Below are positions 10,090 through 21,489 of a DNA stretch of 60,000 bases, piece after piece. How positions within the stretch are numbered: position 1 is the first letter of the stretch; the number at the start of each line of letters is the position of its first letter. The notes beneath the pieces were generated by a model. The model was given only the letters and a program-made list of their open reading frames with translations, searched no databases and was not told the origin of the DNA. The position numbers were made by a program, and so were the translations under genes. This DNA is from Symsagittifera roscoffensis. Its lineage: Eukaryota; Xenacoelomorpha; Acoela; Convolutidae. The DNA lies in NCBI RefSeq assembly GCF_963678635.1, contig NC_087066.1, positions 50,217,581 through 50,277,580 on the forward strand, read 5' to 3'.

Positions 10090-12519
10090 TCGCACACAAT
10101 ATAGACCAACCAAATTAATACTATCTGAAAATTTAAACAACAGCTCATTATTTCAAAACTATTCATTACATCCTTGCTTTGACGTTAAAACTTGCTTGAT
10201 ACAAATGATTTGCGTACATAATTGATACTTTGAAATTATACAAATATTAACATCTAAAATATAGAAATTCATTCTCGCTAAAATTGATCAACGCTATTAG
10301 AAAAGGTAATTGCTCAATAATTTCATCAATTGCATTAAGCGCATAACTTGTTCAAATTCACATTCCCCAAGTAAGTAGCAAACTTCAAGTGATAGCAATA
10401 GTAGAGATACAAGTTTGCAACTAACGTCTAAAACTTTATATTCAGCCCCAAAAATAAATGTGGATTTAGAAAGCCACAATTAGGATAGCTTTTGGCACTA
10501 ATAGTCCTAGTATGGCAATTATGATAGTCGGGAGCGAAAAAAGTTACTGCATAGAAAACTTCATTTTCTGCTGACATGTTTTACCATCAACAACATGACC
10601 TGAATCTGAACCTTGTGTACCCCAAAAGCTCACAACCTACGTCATCTTTTAATCATTTTTTCACTTTAATTCTGTGCGCATAAATTTTCCTGACTGGCGA
10701 TTTATCATCTCATTTCGAAGACCAGCTCGCTTTTGCGTCACTGACTCAAAAGACATCATTTCACATGATGAAAAGAGCATGGATTATGGAACACAGCTCG
10801 CTTACTTTGTGCACATGTGTTGGTATATGGATTAATTCACATGCGGTGCGGCATTTAGAGGGAGCTTTTGAATGGAAAAAATGGGAAAATGAAAATGAGG
10901 AAGAGCTTTGCCACAATATTCAATACAGTATTGAGAACACTTTTTCTCCCTTTGCTAGCCTGATAGAGCACATTAACCTGCACGCGTGCAATCTTCATTT
11001 TTGGTTGCCTGTGTTGTGTTGGTCGGCTTCGCTTGTCAGGGAGTGAACAAAACAAATTTAGAAGGGAAGAAAAACGAAGGGAAATGGAGCGACTGCTTAT
11101 CATGTTAGCATTTGAACCACAGTGCTAGTATTGGTATTAGAAGCAGCAAAATACCCCAATAGGCCATTTCTTCATTACAGCAACCTTGATTAGATGGAGT
11201 TAACCAAACAAAATCAACCAATTTACTTTAAAAAAATGGAATAAACAAATGTTATTTTGAAATGACTGAAATACGACATAAAATAGCCTTTATTCTTTTT
11301 CATCGTAATAGTAGTTTCTATTTCTGATTGCTCTTCTGCTCTCATTAAGATAAGACAAGTTTCAGATTCACTTTAACATGGCGCTGTTGAAAGATGGCCC
11401 AGAAAGTGTTTATATTTCAAGATACATAATAACCGAATTAATTAATAACTTTCACATAAATTAGATTGGATTCTATTCTCTATATACAAATTTGAAATTG
11501 CAGCGATTGGTGAAAGCCGATTGGATTTAGAGTCGAACATGAAGAAGAGTACAGTTAAGTAAGATCAAACAGGGGACAAGGCAGGTCACAATCAAGACAG
11601 CCGCCGGAGAGAGAGAAGCACGTGTTGAGTTGGGGTGGTGGGGGGGGGGGGGGGGGGGATTTGTTGGTTCATTAGCGTTTTGTTTATTTTCAAAGAATGG
11701 TCTCTTTTCCAGATTTCTACCCCACAGAGTTCTTTAAAATTACAATAAGTTGCGTGAAAATCCATATACAGTGATCTTTTCATTTCTGTTCACTTGTTCA
11801 TACTAGCATATTTTGTGATTTTTTTTTACAGAAAACCCTCTTAGACAGCCTTTAGAAAACTGAAGTTTGTGAAAATCAAGTAGGATACTGGAAAAAAGCC
11901 AAAAACTTATCTAAGTACAAGACTGATTCGACCCAAAACACTGAGTAGACCGAAGATTCAATGTTTTGAATGGTTCTAATTCTGCAACTATGATCTCTCA
12001 CTTATTTTCTTTTAGAGAATAATATCGGCTTACCAATTGTGACTACTGCAGATTTAGCTTTAAGGGCCTCAAATTTAACACTGAACATCTACGTGCAAGT
12101 TGATGCAGTAATGATGAGTAAATTTTAGAGAAGCGAGAGTTATATGATACATAGAGCCAAAATTCTGGGAAATATTGCAACTTCATTAAGCCTGTCTGTA
12201 GGAAGGAATACAAAACATAAAACAAACGACATCTGCTCTATTTGACTGGATACAATTCTACTTCGATGCATATCGCTTTGGTTAACTTAACTTAATTTAC
12301 ACTTTCATACACAGCAAGATTCAAAAGTTCGATAAAGTAATTTACCACCAGACATTTTCAACAAGGAAAAGCCCCGAGGTCTGTCGTGACGTGAAAGACA
12401 TTTAAGGAACACAGAATATATATATATATGAAGATGCTAGAATATCGTGGCGGTGTCTGTCGGCCTTGTTATCCTCTTTCAAAAGTTCTCATCAATTGTT
12501 GTTTCCTTTCTTCTTAGCT
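10090..12519. other. Intergenic DNA between coiled-coil and VAMP genes
   Basis: No gene supported on either strand. The ORF pair at 10765-11103 overlaps itself on both strands and has no domain. Notable are a pure G run at 11640-11658 and a short (AT)n at 12418-12430. Any upstream exon of the coiled-coil gene would lie here, but I could not find one with good signals. Confidence 0.5.
11640..11658 (+). repeat. Homopolymer run of 19 G
   Basis: Nineteen consecutive G residues on the plus strand, preceded by ggggtggt. Such runs are rare in AT-rich DNA, can form quadruplexes, and are prone to sequencing error, so the exact length is uncertain. Confidence 0.85.
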
Positions 12520-13476
12520 CTAGCCTTTAGTGAAGTAGAGGACGCCTAGACCTATCACTAGCACAATGATGATGCCCAGAATAATCATCATCTTCATGTT
12601 TTTCCAGAACATCTTCGACTTCAGTTTTCCGGCGCTGGTCTCGAACTGGGATGCTCCTGCCTGTAGAGCGTCTGCCCTCTCATCTAGCTCCGACAACTTC
12701 TGATCTCTTTCCAGCACCTTGTCCACGTTCACTTTCATGATGTCTACTACCTGCCAACACATTTCACATGCATTACTTCCAGCCTCTCCATTACTACTTC
12801 CATTTTAAAAGCCACAATTACGATAGATTTTGACATTAATTTTCTTAGAATGACGAGTATGATAGCCGGAAGCAAAACTTGATCATTACTGCATACGAAA
12901 CTGAATTACTTCGAACCCTTGTTTGTTTGAACAAATTGAACATGCAGGCATTCAGTTCAAATTATTCCACCCAGGATTCGACCCACGCATAAAGATATGT
13001 TCGGTCAAATAAATAAATCTCAAAAATGAATACTCGCAAAGTCGAGGTGACCACCTTTTAAAAAAACATATGCACATGATGCACAGCTTTCTCGTACAGA
13101 AAAGGGAAAATTAAAAACGGATAATGTTCAAAACTTCTTGTGCAAAAGTTCCAAAGCAAATTTCGTCTTTTCTGTTTAAGCAAATCACTCCGATCATTTT
13201 GAAATCACTGTTTGAAGAAACGACCGATACTCAAAAAATGCAGTTCATATAAGCATTACTTTCAAGGACCAGGCATCTAACGCCATAAAAAGCAGAAAAA
13301 AAAAGTTGGGGCGAATATAATGATCAAAATGGTCACCACAGTGGTAAGGTACTCGCCTCTTCTACTTGAGCTTGAGTCTGCTGGAAGCGCTTCGTCGATC
13401 CCCCCTGTGGTCTTGGCTGGCCTGGTCCGCCGGGAGCGGCTCCGGGTCCTCCTGGGGCTTGGTTGGGCTGAGACAT
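12520..13476 (-). CDS. VAMP: Synaptobrevin/VAMP, vesicle R-SNARE (two coding exons, 116 aa)
   Basis: Exon 1 is 13357-13476 (40 codons from ATG) and exon 2 is 12520-12750 (76 codons plus TAG). The 116-aa length equals that of typical VAMP2. The N terminus is Pro/Gly/Gln-rich ([12 protein letters not shown]), followed by the R-SNARE motif (about residues 30-90) with [23 protein letters not shown] (the zero-layer Arg is in ERDQ) and [12 protein letters not shown], then a C-terminal anchor of about 20 hydrophobic residues ([20 protein letters not shown]). It would sit in synaptic or other secretory vesicle membranes and pair with syntaxin and SNAP-25 type Q-SNAREs to drive fusion. The intron (12751-13356) best fits a GC donor (GAG|GCGAGT) with AG acceptor. 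An AG directly before the ATG context suggests a 5'-UTR intron. Confidence 0.93.
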
Positions 13477-13479
13477 TTC

Positions 13480-14918
13480 TAATAGATTAGTTGAAAAAGA
13501 GGAAAAGCCCCGGCTGGATATTGAGAAATAAACTTGACGGGAAACTTGATAGCACCGTGCGTCTCAGTGTATTACGGTTTCACAGGATAATTTTGAAGTT
13601 GGACCGTCTTAGTTTTTATCAAACCAACTCTGAAATTAGAAACACAATTAGCATTTATCCTCAACACATGTCGCTTTAAGTCTATACTCTCTGATACTGC
13701 CTTCAAACACTTTCCTGTTACCGATTTAGCTGCTAAGGCAATTGGATTGACTTATGTTTTGTTCAGTTTCATTTGAGACTCCAAATTTACCTCTCAAATA
13801 CCAAAAAGCGCCGATGAAATGCGCGAGATAACTAAATAAGGAAGAAAATAAGCTATCAGCTGATGTCCTCCATAATTAAACAAAATGAAACACGTAGTGA
13901 CGACAAAAACTAACTCAGAAAAGAAAGCAAGCTTTCATGTGTTACTTTTGAAGTCAATTTTTTAATTTAACCAGTCTGCGGAAAAACTTAATCAATCCAT
14001 CAGACGTGGAAGTGCATTAAAGTTCACAGAAATGACTGATTACATTACAATTGGTTCATGAGCTGGTAGCACAGAATGTTCCGGCCACAATGACTTCCGC
14101 AACATTTTTCATTTTTTTCTTTTTTGCAAGCCCTATGGGCTTGGCCTAGGCTGGTTAAATAAGAGACCAGAGTCAAGAGTCAACTTTCATTCGGAGTCAG
14201 AGTTCTTAAAATTCCCGAAATTTTTTGGTTGTGTTATTTGAAAGACCGTAAATACTGAACACGAAAAAAAAATACCGAACCGACACACAGAGACTAAGAT
14301 CTGACCTGACATACCACTCACTCATTTGCATCTATTGTTCATTTGTGGTAACTGAACTAACGCGGATATAAAACACAACCGAATGCAATGGTCGATGGCC
14401 AGGTAAACGAATTCAATTTGTGCTTCATTGACTTTCGTGATTGACTACAAATTGCGATACAAACTTTCATTGATTTAAAAGCAAGCCCGTGCTTCAAACC
14501 AGCAATTATCGATGTCTCCCACATTGATCGATGAAGCAAAAACAAAAGAGAGAATAGCCTGATGCTCTGAAGACAGATCAAAAAACTTTTTTCGTTTGGG
14601 GTCAAATTTAACTTCATAACTGCGACTAGGAGAGAGTAAACCTAGTTGAAAAAAAATGAAATTTAGTCAAATAGCAAGCTTAAAACACAATAAGCTCAAA
14701 ATAACTTGACTCCTGCTTGACCTCTAAAAAGGAACCATTCCTGAACATTTTTCTCGAACAACTGCATTCTTTCTTTGACTGAAAGTCTTCAATTCACACC
14801 AGCCAAATTCAAAATTGCACTTAAAACAGGTAAACGAAACACCTGCAAAGGAGGAAAATTGTAGTACTTTCAAAACTTTTCAAGCCGCAATCAGAAACAA
14901 AACAAAATTTCAACCTAC
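13480..14918. other. Intergenic, no gene seen
   Basis: AT-rich sequence upstream of the VAMP gene, likely holding its promoter and untranslated exon(s), which cannot be placed by eye. ORFs on either strand (for example 14357-14617) have no recognisable domain. Confidence 0.45.
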
Positions 14919-14920
14919 TC

Positions 14921-15164
14921 AAAAAATCATCACAATTGCGATACACGAAAAATCAATGTTACAAGAGTGTGTATGGGAAAAAAAGCGGGAAGTCAGAAGT
15001 TTTGTCTAAAAAAATTAATACAGAAAATTAATTAAAAAAATTAAAAAATCATCACAATTGCGATACACGAAAAATCAATGTTACAAGAGTGTGTATGGGA
15101 AAAAAAGCGGGAAGTCAGAAGTTTTGTCTAAAAAAATTAATACAGAAAATTAATTTAAAAAATT
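14921..15164. repeat. 122-bp direct tandem duplication
   Basis: The unit starting 'aaaaaatcatcacaattgcg' at 14921 is repeated at 15043 with essentially no differences until the last few bases ('attaatttaaaa' in place of 'attaattaaaa'). Two copies only. Near identity implies a recent event, or an assembly duplication. Confidence 0.9.
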
Positions 15165-15169
15165 ACTAG

Positions 15170-16080
15170 AAAAAAGTCGAAAAAACACCTACAGAAACTT
15201 CATGTTGGTATTGGATAAGTTCATGTACAATCTTAAAAAATTTGAGAAATTTAGCGAGGGGCAAATTTTGGTTTCGTGACAAATTATCCCTTACCTTTTT
15301 ATCCCAGGCGAAGGTATCCCAGTCAAAAAGAAACAAGAACTTAGAAAAGCCCAAGTCAAAGTAGCCCACGCAATAAACAGAATTAAATATCCCATCTGAC
15401 GAATCGAAGCAATTAAAATATCGCAATATGAGAATCAAAGGAATTAAAACGAAGATGCAGAAATTGAACAAACTGATCAAAGCAAAGTTAACTTTTGAAA
15501 AAGCACGAAATCAAATTCAATTCAAAGCGTGAAAAATGCAACGCATGCTTTAAATCCACCAATCTTTTGAACTATCAAAGCATAAAGATATGACTTTCTA
15601 AGCTCACTTGGCATTATGGTTAATGAATATGACTCTTGGTCAAAATATCAAACGATCGGATCACGGTGGATCAAAACTTTCAATTCGTAATCAATAAAAC
15701 TTGTCTCCAAACCCAAAAAATACCCCTGTACTGGGTAACGGGTATAGGGCTGCGGGGTAAGGGAAAAGGCAAAATTATTGTTGTATAGGCCTCTTTCACC
15801 TCCCAAAAAATGAGACCTCTACGACGGCTATAAAGCCAAAAACTTAATGATTTTGGGAAAATCAATTAAAAATGCATCAAAATGCCGACAGTTTGAGAAA
15901 ATTATGCCAACAATTTGATAAACTGAAATCCAGGAGAGTGCCAAATGAGCCAGCGCTTGAAAATAAATTGCTGTATCTGATTTTTTCATTCGGACTCTCA
16001 TTGAGTTCTATGTACTTTTTACGGCATTAATTGGTGGTACCACTGCTTGCTTTTTGAATATTGTACTTCTGGTTCAAACT
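15170..16080. other. Intergenic, no gene seen
   Basis: AT-rich. The minus-strand ORF at 15166-15480 is Phe/Leu-rich without a domain. The block at 15700-15790 contains a C/G-richer patch but nothing I can name. Confidence 0.4.
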
Positions 16081-16084
16081 GAAT

Positions 16085-16695
16085 TTTTTCTAAAAACGTA
16101 TGAATCGAGGGGTGACTGCCTTGAAAAAGCGACGTAACGCTGTTAAACCAGCCTTCAACTGCATTGGTTGTTCGAATGAGACCTGCCGCCGCGTTTTCGT
16201 AATGATTCCATAGAGCTGGGGGAACATGCTGTTGTCGACCAAGTGTTTCTCCTTTAATATAAGTTTTCTGGAAATATGATGCTTGCTCGACAACTTGTCG
16301 AGGACATCAGTTTGAATGTCAAACTGTTCGGCGGTTTCGCAAATTTCGTCTATGACCAGAGTAAACGTAGATTCGACATCTGAAAGGAAGGTTAAGTCTA
16401 GCTTAGTAATGTTTTTATAGGTTTTTTTCAGACCTAACGGAAGCTTTGGCATAAACGAAAATAGCAACCTTTGATTTCAGTTTAGTAAAGGGACGAAAAT
16501 GCATTCAAGGCAGCCTGTTCGAAGTGAATGAGAAATTTTTCGGGTACGACGTCTCCAATAAGGCTAATCAGGGCCTCAAGGAACCTGTTGTGAGTGCACT
16601 CCTTTTTGTTGCTAAGCAAAACGTAAGCGCATGGGGGACAAAAGCCGCCATCTGGATATGTACGAAAGAATGGTGTCAAGAACAAAAACAATTGG
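16085..16695 (-). pseudogene. MULE-like (Mutator superfamily) DNA transposase fragment
   Basis: The minus strand carries the core of a MULE-type transposase, as found in animal FLYWCH-associated elements, split over frames. The upstream part (16691-16500) has FRTYPDGGFCP, LLSNKKECTHNRFLEAL and an acidic FEQAALNAF segment. A GCYFRLCQS block follows after a stop. The C-terminal block, read in a different frame from the longest ORF at about 16210-16090, gives ALWNHYEN and RTTNAVEGWFNS, a hallmark of the family's C-terminal end. At least one frameshift and several stops make it a dead fragment. No terminal inverted repeats were found. I am confident of the family, less so of the ends. Confidence 0.75.
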
Positions 16696-16744
16696 AAAAA
16701 AAATACTAATTTTTTTAATTCAGCTTTTGAGTTTCTAAAAATAT

Positions 16745-17060
16745 CAGGCCTTTAGACTCTTTGAATTTCCAGAACAAATTCATATTGAAACTTTTTTGAT
16801 AAAATTAATCAAATGAGAAAACTGGCTCAAAAGGTAAATTCTTTATTCCGCTTAAATTTGATCACGTTTTTCGTAAACTTTAAACTTTTGCTGTTAGATA
16901 ATGGAGTTAGCCTTTCTTGTAACAAAGGAAACGACATGAACTTTCGAAAAAAATCAAAATCAACCACGAAATATTAAATTATGACTTTTTCCTTAAAAAA
17001 AAACAGAATCACCAAGACCTATAAAGAGTTTTCACTTCATTCATGACTCTGTAACATAAA
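16745..17060. repeat. Dispersed repeat, copy of 178-560 family
   Basis: 'ctctttgaatttccagaac', 'gagaaaactggctc', 'cacgtttttcgtaaact' and 'tataaagagttttcact' follow the same order as in 178-560 and 4255-4460. Non-coding. Confidence 0.55.
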
Positions 17061-17419
17061 TAGAACTTCAGCAAAAAGGCGAAGCGGAATTCTGCAACAT
17101 TTGCGAAACATCAAAAAAGCATTCCAAGCTACCGGATAATCGATCCAAGCCACTAACAAAAAATATCAGAAACAAGTCGAAAAAACGAGATCAACATAAA
17201 ACTCATACTTTAGCCTCGAATAACGTTATTTTGGGGAAAAACATGTCAACACACATGCCCCGTTAAAAAACAAGAATTCACACAGAGACCAAGCTGAGCT
17301 TCGCACCAAATATTCAACACAAGTTCGAAACTACACGCAAATAAAAAAAGACATTAAGTCAAAAAGGAATATGTTGGAAAAAACGTTAGAAAGCAAAGGT
17401 TCGTATTCTCAAAAGAAAC

Positions 17420-18080
17420 CTAGGGGCCCAGTAAAACTTGGAGGGGGCTGTTTGATACTTTTGAATTTGTTTTACTTATGCTGGATGAAATGGGTAATTT
17501 TAAACATTGGACTTCGTCCGAAACCTTAGTTTCTTTAACTTTTAAGGAATAGCTATCTTCCGAATAACATAAAACCTGAGAACTGTCAGTGCTCAGTGTT
17601 TTGGGAAAAACAAAAAGTTTCCGAAAAATGGTCGAAAAAACAAAAAATTTGACTGTTCCGCAAATCATTCCTTTTTGGGTAAAAACATTTGGACGTAGCC
17701 GCTTATCAGAAGAGATTCACATGATCTGTTAATTCGATTCAACGCAAAAACTTTTAGATTTGAGTTTCGTTTTCGAAATATCAAAAATTTCTGAAGACGG
17801 TACAAAAACCAATTACAGACTTTTCAGATGGCCAGAAGTTTTTGTAGAAAAAATTTGGACGTAGCCGCTACGCAGGTGAGCTTCCCATAACGCGTTTTAC
17901 TCATTGAAACCAAAATTTCAGGTTTGGTAGTAGTTTTTGAGAACGAAAAAAATCCAAAAACATGGGTAAACATTGCGTCCAGACTTTTTCGAAGGCTGTA
18001 GATAGTAGGGTTAAAGTGCAAAAAGACAAGAAGATTATGCGTGCACACAGGGAAAAAGTCGCTTTTCACTGAAACGCTTT
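17420..18080. repeat. CAGCTAAAGCTGG-family repeat, copy 2
   Basis: It starts 'ggggcccagtaaaacttgg' and continues 'ctgtttgatacttttgaat', 'ggacttcgtcc' and 'aaaccttagtttcttt', parallel to 2450 and 26285. Downstream it has 'gtagccgcttatcag' and 'gtagccgctacgcag' sub-units like those of the array at 26470-26970. Confidence 0.6.
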
Positions 18081-18171
18081 TTTGAACTTCAGTAGAGTAG
18101 TTTTCTACTGGACTAAAAATTTTTGTTAAGAAATGAAAAACTTCGAAAGCATTTCAAAAAGCCAAAAATAA

Positions 18172-18825
18172 ACACAAGCAAAGCTTCGCTTCACACAAAC
18201 ACTAGCGAGAACACGACAAAAACCAGCTCTAGAAAGTGCAATAAGAAAAATAGAAATAATCATCGAATTAGCAAAAATTCGGTCAGATCTAGGATTCGAT
18301 TTGCGGTGTACTGCATCACGCACGCACTAACCACTCAGCCACGCACGCTTAACCACCAACAAACACTAGTCACGAATAAAGCAGCTACATATGCTAATAA
18401 ATTGTCACTGCCATTCAGCAAAAGTGGCACCAAATACAAATAGACACAACTTTGCAAGTACTATTTTGGAATATAACAAACTGAAGGCGTCCACACTAAC
18501 TTTGCATCAAACAAACCGCTATGCAAAAACCCACATGTTTAAATTTTGCATTCCGAAAAACTGCGAGATATATATTGAGTCAGAAAATTTCTGAAATCGA
18601 GTTTTTTTTTATTGTTATGTTCTTTGAAACAAATAGCTTTTTTGGGTTCATCCATTAAACTAAAAATGCATCAATTCTGTGAACTTATTACTATTCGAAC
18701 GTCAAAGCACAGGCTGTGAAAAAGCTGCAAAGGTGCGCCGAAAGCAGCACCAAAATTTGCGACTTAAATTAGAAAAAAAAGGTTCCTAATAATACACTTA
18801 AGCTCACGTTAGTGTTAAAACCCAA
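18172..18825 (-). repeat. tRNA-derived composite repeat, copy 3
   Basis: Same order as 5024-5625: hairpin core; tRNA-like head on the minus strand at 18280-18350 with A box TGGCTGAGTGG; 'catatgctaataaattg'; 'gcaaaagtggcaccaaatac'; 'aaaaatgcatcaattctg'; 'caaagcacaggctgtg'; and the terminal 'gcgacttaaattag' module ending near 18820. Differences from copy 1 are spread evenly, as expected for an old family. Confidence 0.6.
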
Positions 18826-18829
18826 CCCC

Positions 18830-19680
18830 ACACATTTTTCATAATACTTGATTTTGTCGGCAAGGAATTTATTGCCGTCGAAATTTCAAAATATAAGTCG
18901 ACTAAGCCGATGCAACATAAGCCGAAACCATTTAGTCAAAAACTTGAAAAAAAAAAGTTTTTTAAAATCAGACGTACTAAAATGACAATTTACAGAGCTT
19001 AATCAGAGTAAAAAAATTACAATGAAAAAACTCATCCTTTACAAATTAGATTGGTAAAAATTAGTATCAGATAATAAAACTGATATTTAAAAAAACTGAT
19101 AATTAACCGACGGAAACTAGGCAAAAAACTACGAAACCGAAAAAATCAATTTTTCAGTAGATATTTCAGTGGCAACACATTTGCTTATCTTAAGGGTACA
19201 ATCATATATCGGGTGATAACTCAGTCAACAAAACTTGGGTAGAGCCCACTTGGGCCGAAAACAAAACTTTGTAACTGAATTTTGTTAGGCTTTTAAGTTT
19301 TGAAACTGGAAATTTTTACGCCCCATTAATTCTGGCACAAACAAAGGCAATATTTTTGCCTTCCAAAAGACATTTTTGCTTTCCAAAAGACAAAAATCAG
19401 GTAAAAAAGGCCGAGATAACACATGCCAAAACCATGCAAACGAAAAAATTGAACAGAGAACAGAAAGAATACAGACAGAATGAGTTGCTTGAAATTGCTT
19501 TGATCTGAAGGAAAGTGATACTTTGAATAAAATCGAATCGATACTTCGGTAAATAAGCAGACAAGCGATAGTCCGACAACTCATATTTCCCAAAAATCAA
19601 CATTTTCCATTTCCACGCATTAGAATATTACGTCCGGCTGAGGACTTGAATCTTGGCCCGAAGAGGAGTGTTTACCCTGA
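18830..19680. other. Non-coding, no gene seen
   Basis: AT-rich sequence with 'aagccga' repeat words near 18900-18930. Minus-strand ORFs at 19285-19603 overlap in two frames and lack domains. Confidence 0.4.
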
Positions 19681-19689
19681 GATTAAGTA

Positions 19690-20460
19690 AGAGGGGCCTG
19701 GAAGATTTGAGCAGCCGTGTTACGAGGCAAGATTTGCTATGAATGAGACGTACCCTGACGAAACTTCACACTACGGAGTTGTGCATTTCAACTTCTGTCA
19801 CGTTTTAATATCTGAGTTCTTCGGAAAAATTTTATATGTCATATCTCAGAAACCAAAAGAATTTGAGCAGTCATAATTTGAGGCAAAATTTGCAACATCT
19901 GAACGTACACTAACAGCACACCACCACAGGATTGCTAATATCAAAATTAGCTTAAATTTTCAAATTCTAAATCATTAAAAAACTTCATATCTCGAAAGCT
20001 AAGCATTTTGAGCAGAAATATTAAGACGCAAAATTTGCAACTCCTAAAAGTACCCTGATAGCAGCCCAACACAGAGTTGCTAATAAAACTTGTGAAGTTT
20101 TCAAAACTAATTTTTTTGTCAAAAAAATGCCATAAAAAACAAAAATTCATAGAAAAAAACGTCATATTTCGGAAGCCAAAAGGATTTGAGTAGTCAATTT
20201 TGGAGGCAAGTTTTTCAACAACTGAAAGGAACTCAGACTATTGAGTTATTATTTGCAACGTCTCATCAACTTGCAACGCTTATCAAATTTATTAAAAATA
20301 AGTTCTTTGAAAATATATGTAAAAATCATAAAAAACCTCAGACCTCGGAAAGTAAAAGGTTTGAGCAGTCAGATTTTGAGGCAAATTTAACAACCCCTGA
20401 GAAATATCTGACAACACTCAATCATAGGGTTGAGCTTTTCAAAATTTCTGAATTTTTTTT
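19690..20460. repeat. Diverged tandem array, five units of about 145-178 bp
   Basis: The anchor 'tttgagcag' (once 'tttgagtag') followed by '...gaggcaa.atttgcaac' occurs at 19706, 19862, 20007, 20185 and 20360, and most units also contain 'catatctcg.aa' upstream and 'ctga.a.cac.ac.cagggttgc' downstream. Units are diverged (roughly 70 percent alike by eye), so the array is old. Confidence 0.7.
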
Positions 20461-20484
20461 TTAATTTTCGAAGTCAGATTTTAA

Positions 20485-21480
20485 AAAAACAATATGAATG
20501 CACATCTGTAGTAATTAGAGCATTTTGTGACTTCCTGAAAAAAAACAATCAGCAAAACCTATATAAGAGTCTTCACTACGTTCATTTCTCTTTAAAAAAC
20601 ACAACCAAATCTAAGTCAGGTAAAGCCATGGTTCCCTAACTATGCAGAAACACTAGCCACCAATAAAGTATATACAATAGCTGCTATTTAATTGCTAACG
20701 CTTTAAACATAAGTGCTTATATAGTAGCATTTTTATTAACTAGTTTAGAAAAAATGGATTTGTGATATGACGCTAAGTTCATTAGCGCGCTTTATAAAAA
20801 TAACCTTGAAAGAACTCTGTCTCCAAAACACTTTCGGCTTCAGCTTCCGAGAAAAACCGGATATACTAACACGCTATTAACTTTAATTTATCAAATATAA
20901 AACGCGGAAAAAAACCAAAACTACCTTCAGATGCAATTTATTGACTACTCATTCGGATTATGAAGGTTCGGACTGCTAAATCGATTTTTAGTCAGCTAAA
21001 ATAAAACGAGTGGACGTCAGCTTATCTCTTAATTTCAGTGAGATTGAACAACCGATTAAAATGTTAACAGAAATCATTGAAAAATTACAGCTCTATACAA
21101 TTGACATTTCAGGGCTTCAAACGCCTCAGTAAGTAGGCGATTAATTCGGCTAAAATTAAATGGACTACTTGATCTAAAACTAAATGAAATAAATTAATGT
21201 TTATTAGGACGCTTAAATTAGTCGTGCTTAGGGGCATAAAATTTTCAACGATGTCCTCAAATGAGCTCGACACCGATTGCATATGCGAGCTATTTCAATG
21301 TTTTTACATGGTATACATATAGCCTTGGATAACACATTATTTGTCTTTTTTAAGAGCCACCAGTATGAAACAACTTTTTTTACAAAATAAAATTTTTGAT
21401 TTTCCAACTTTCATCGATGTTAAATCGTACATACTAGTATATATTCTACATGATTTCTATTGCTTCCAGGCTGTGCTGAC
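20485..21480. other. Repeat remnant then non-coding DNA
   Basis: 20492-20600 is a good copy of the 'tatgaatgcacatct ... gagtcttcactacg' repeat seen at 448-545. The rest, including the 3' flank of the second VAMP gene, shows nothing recognisable. Confidence 0.5.
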
Positions 21481-21489
21481 TAGACTAGA

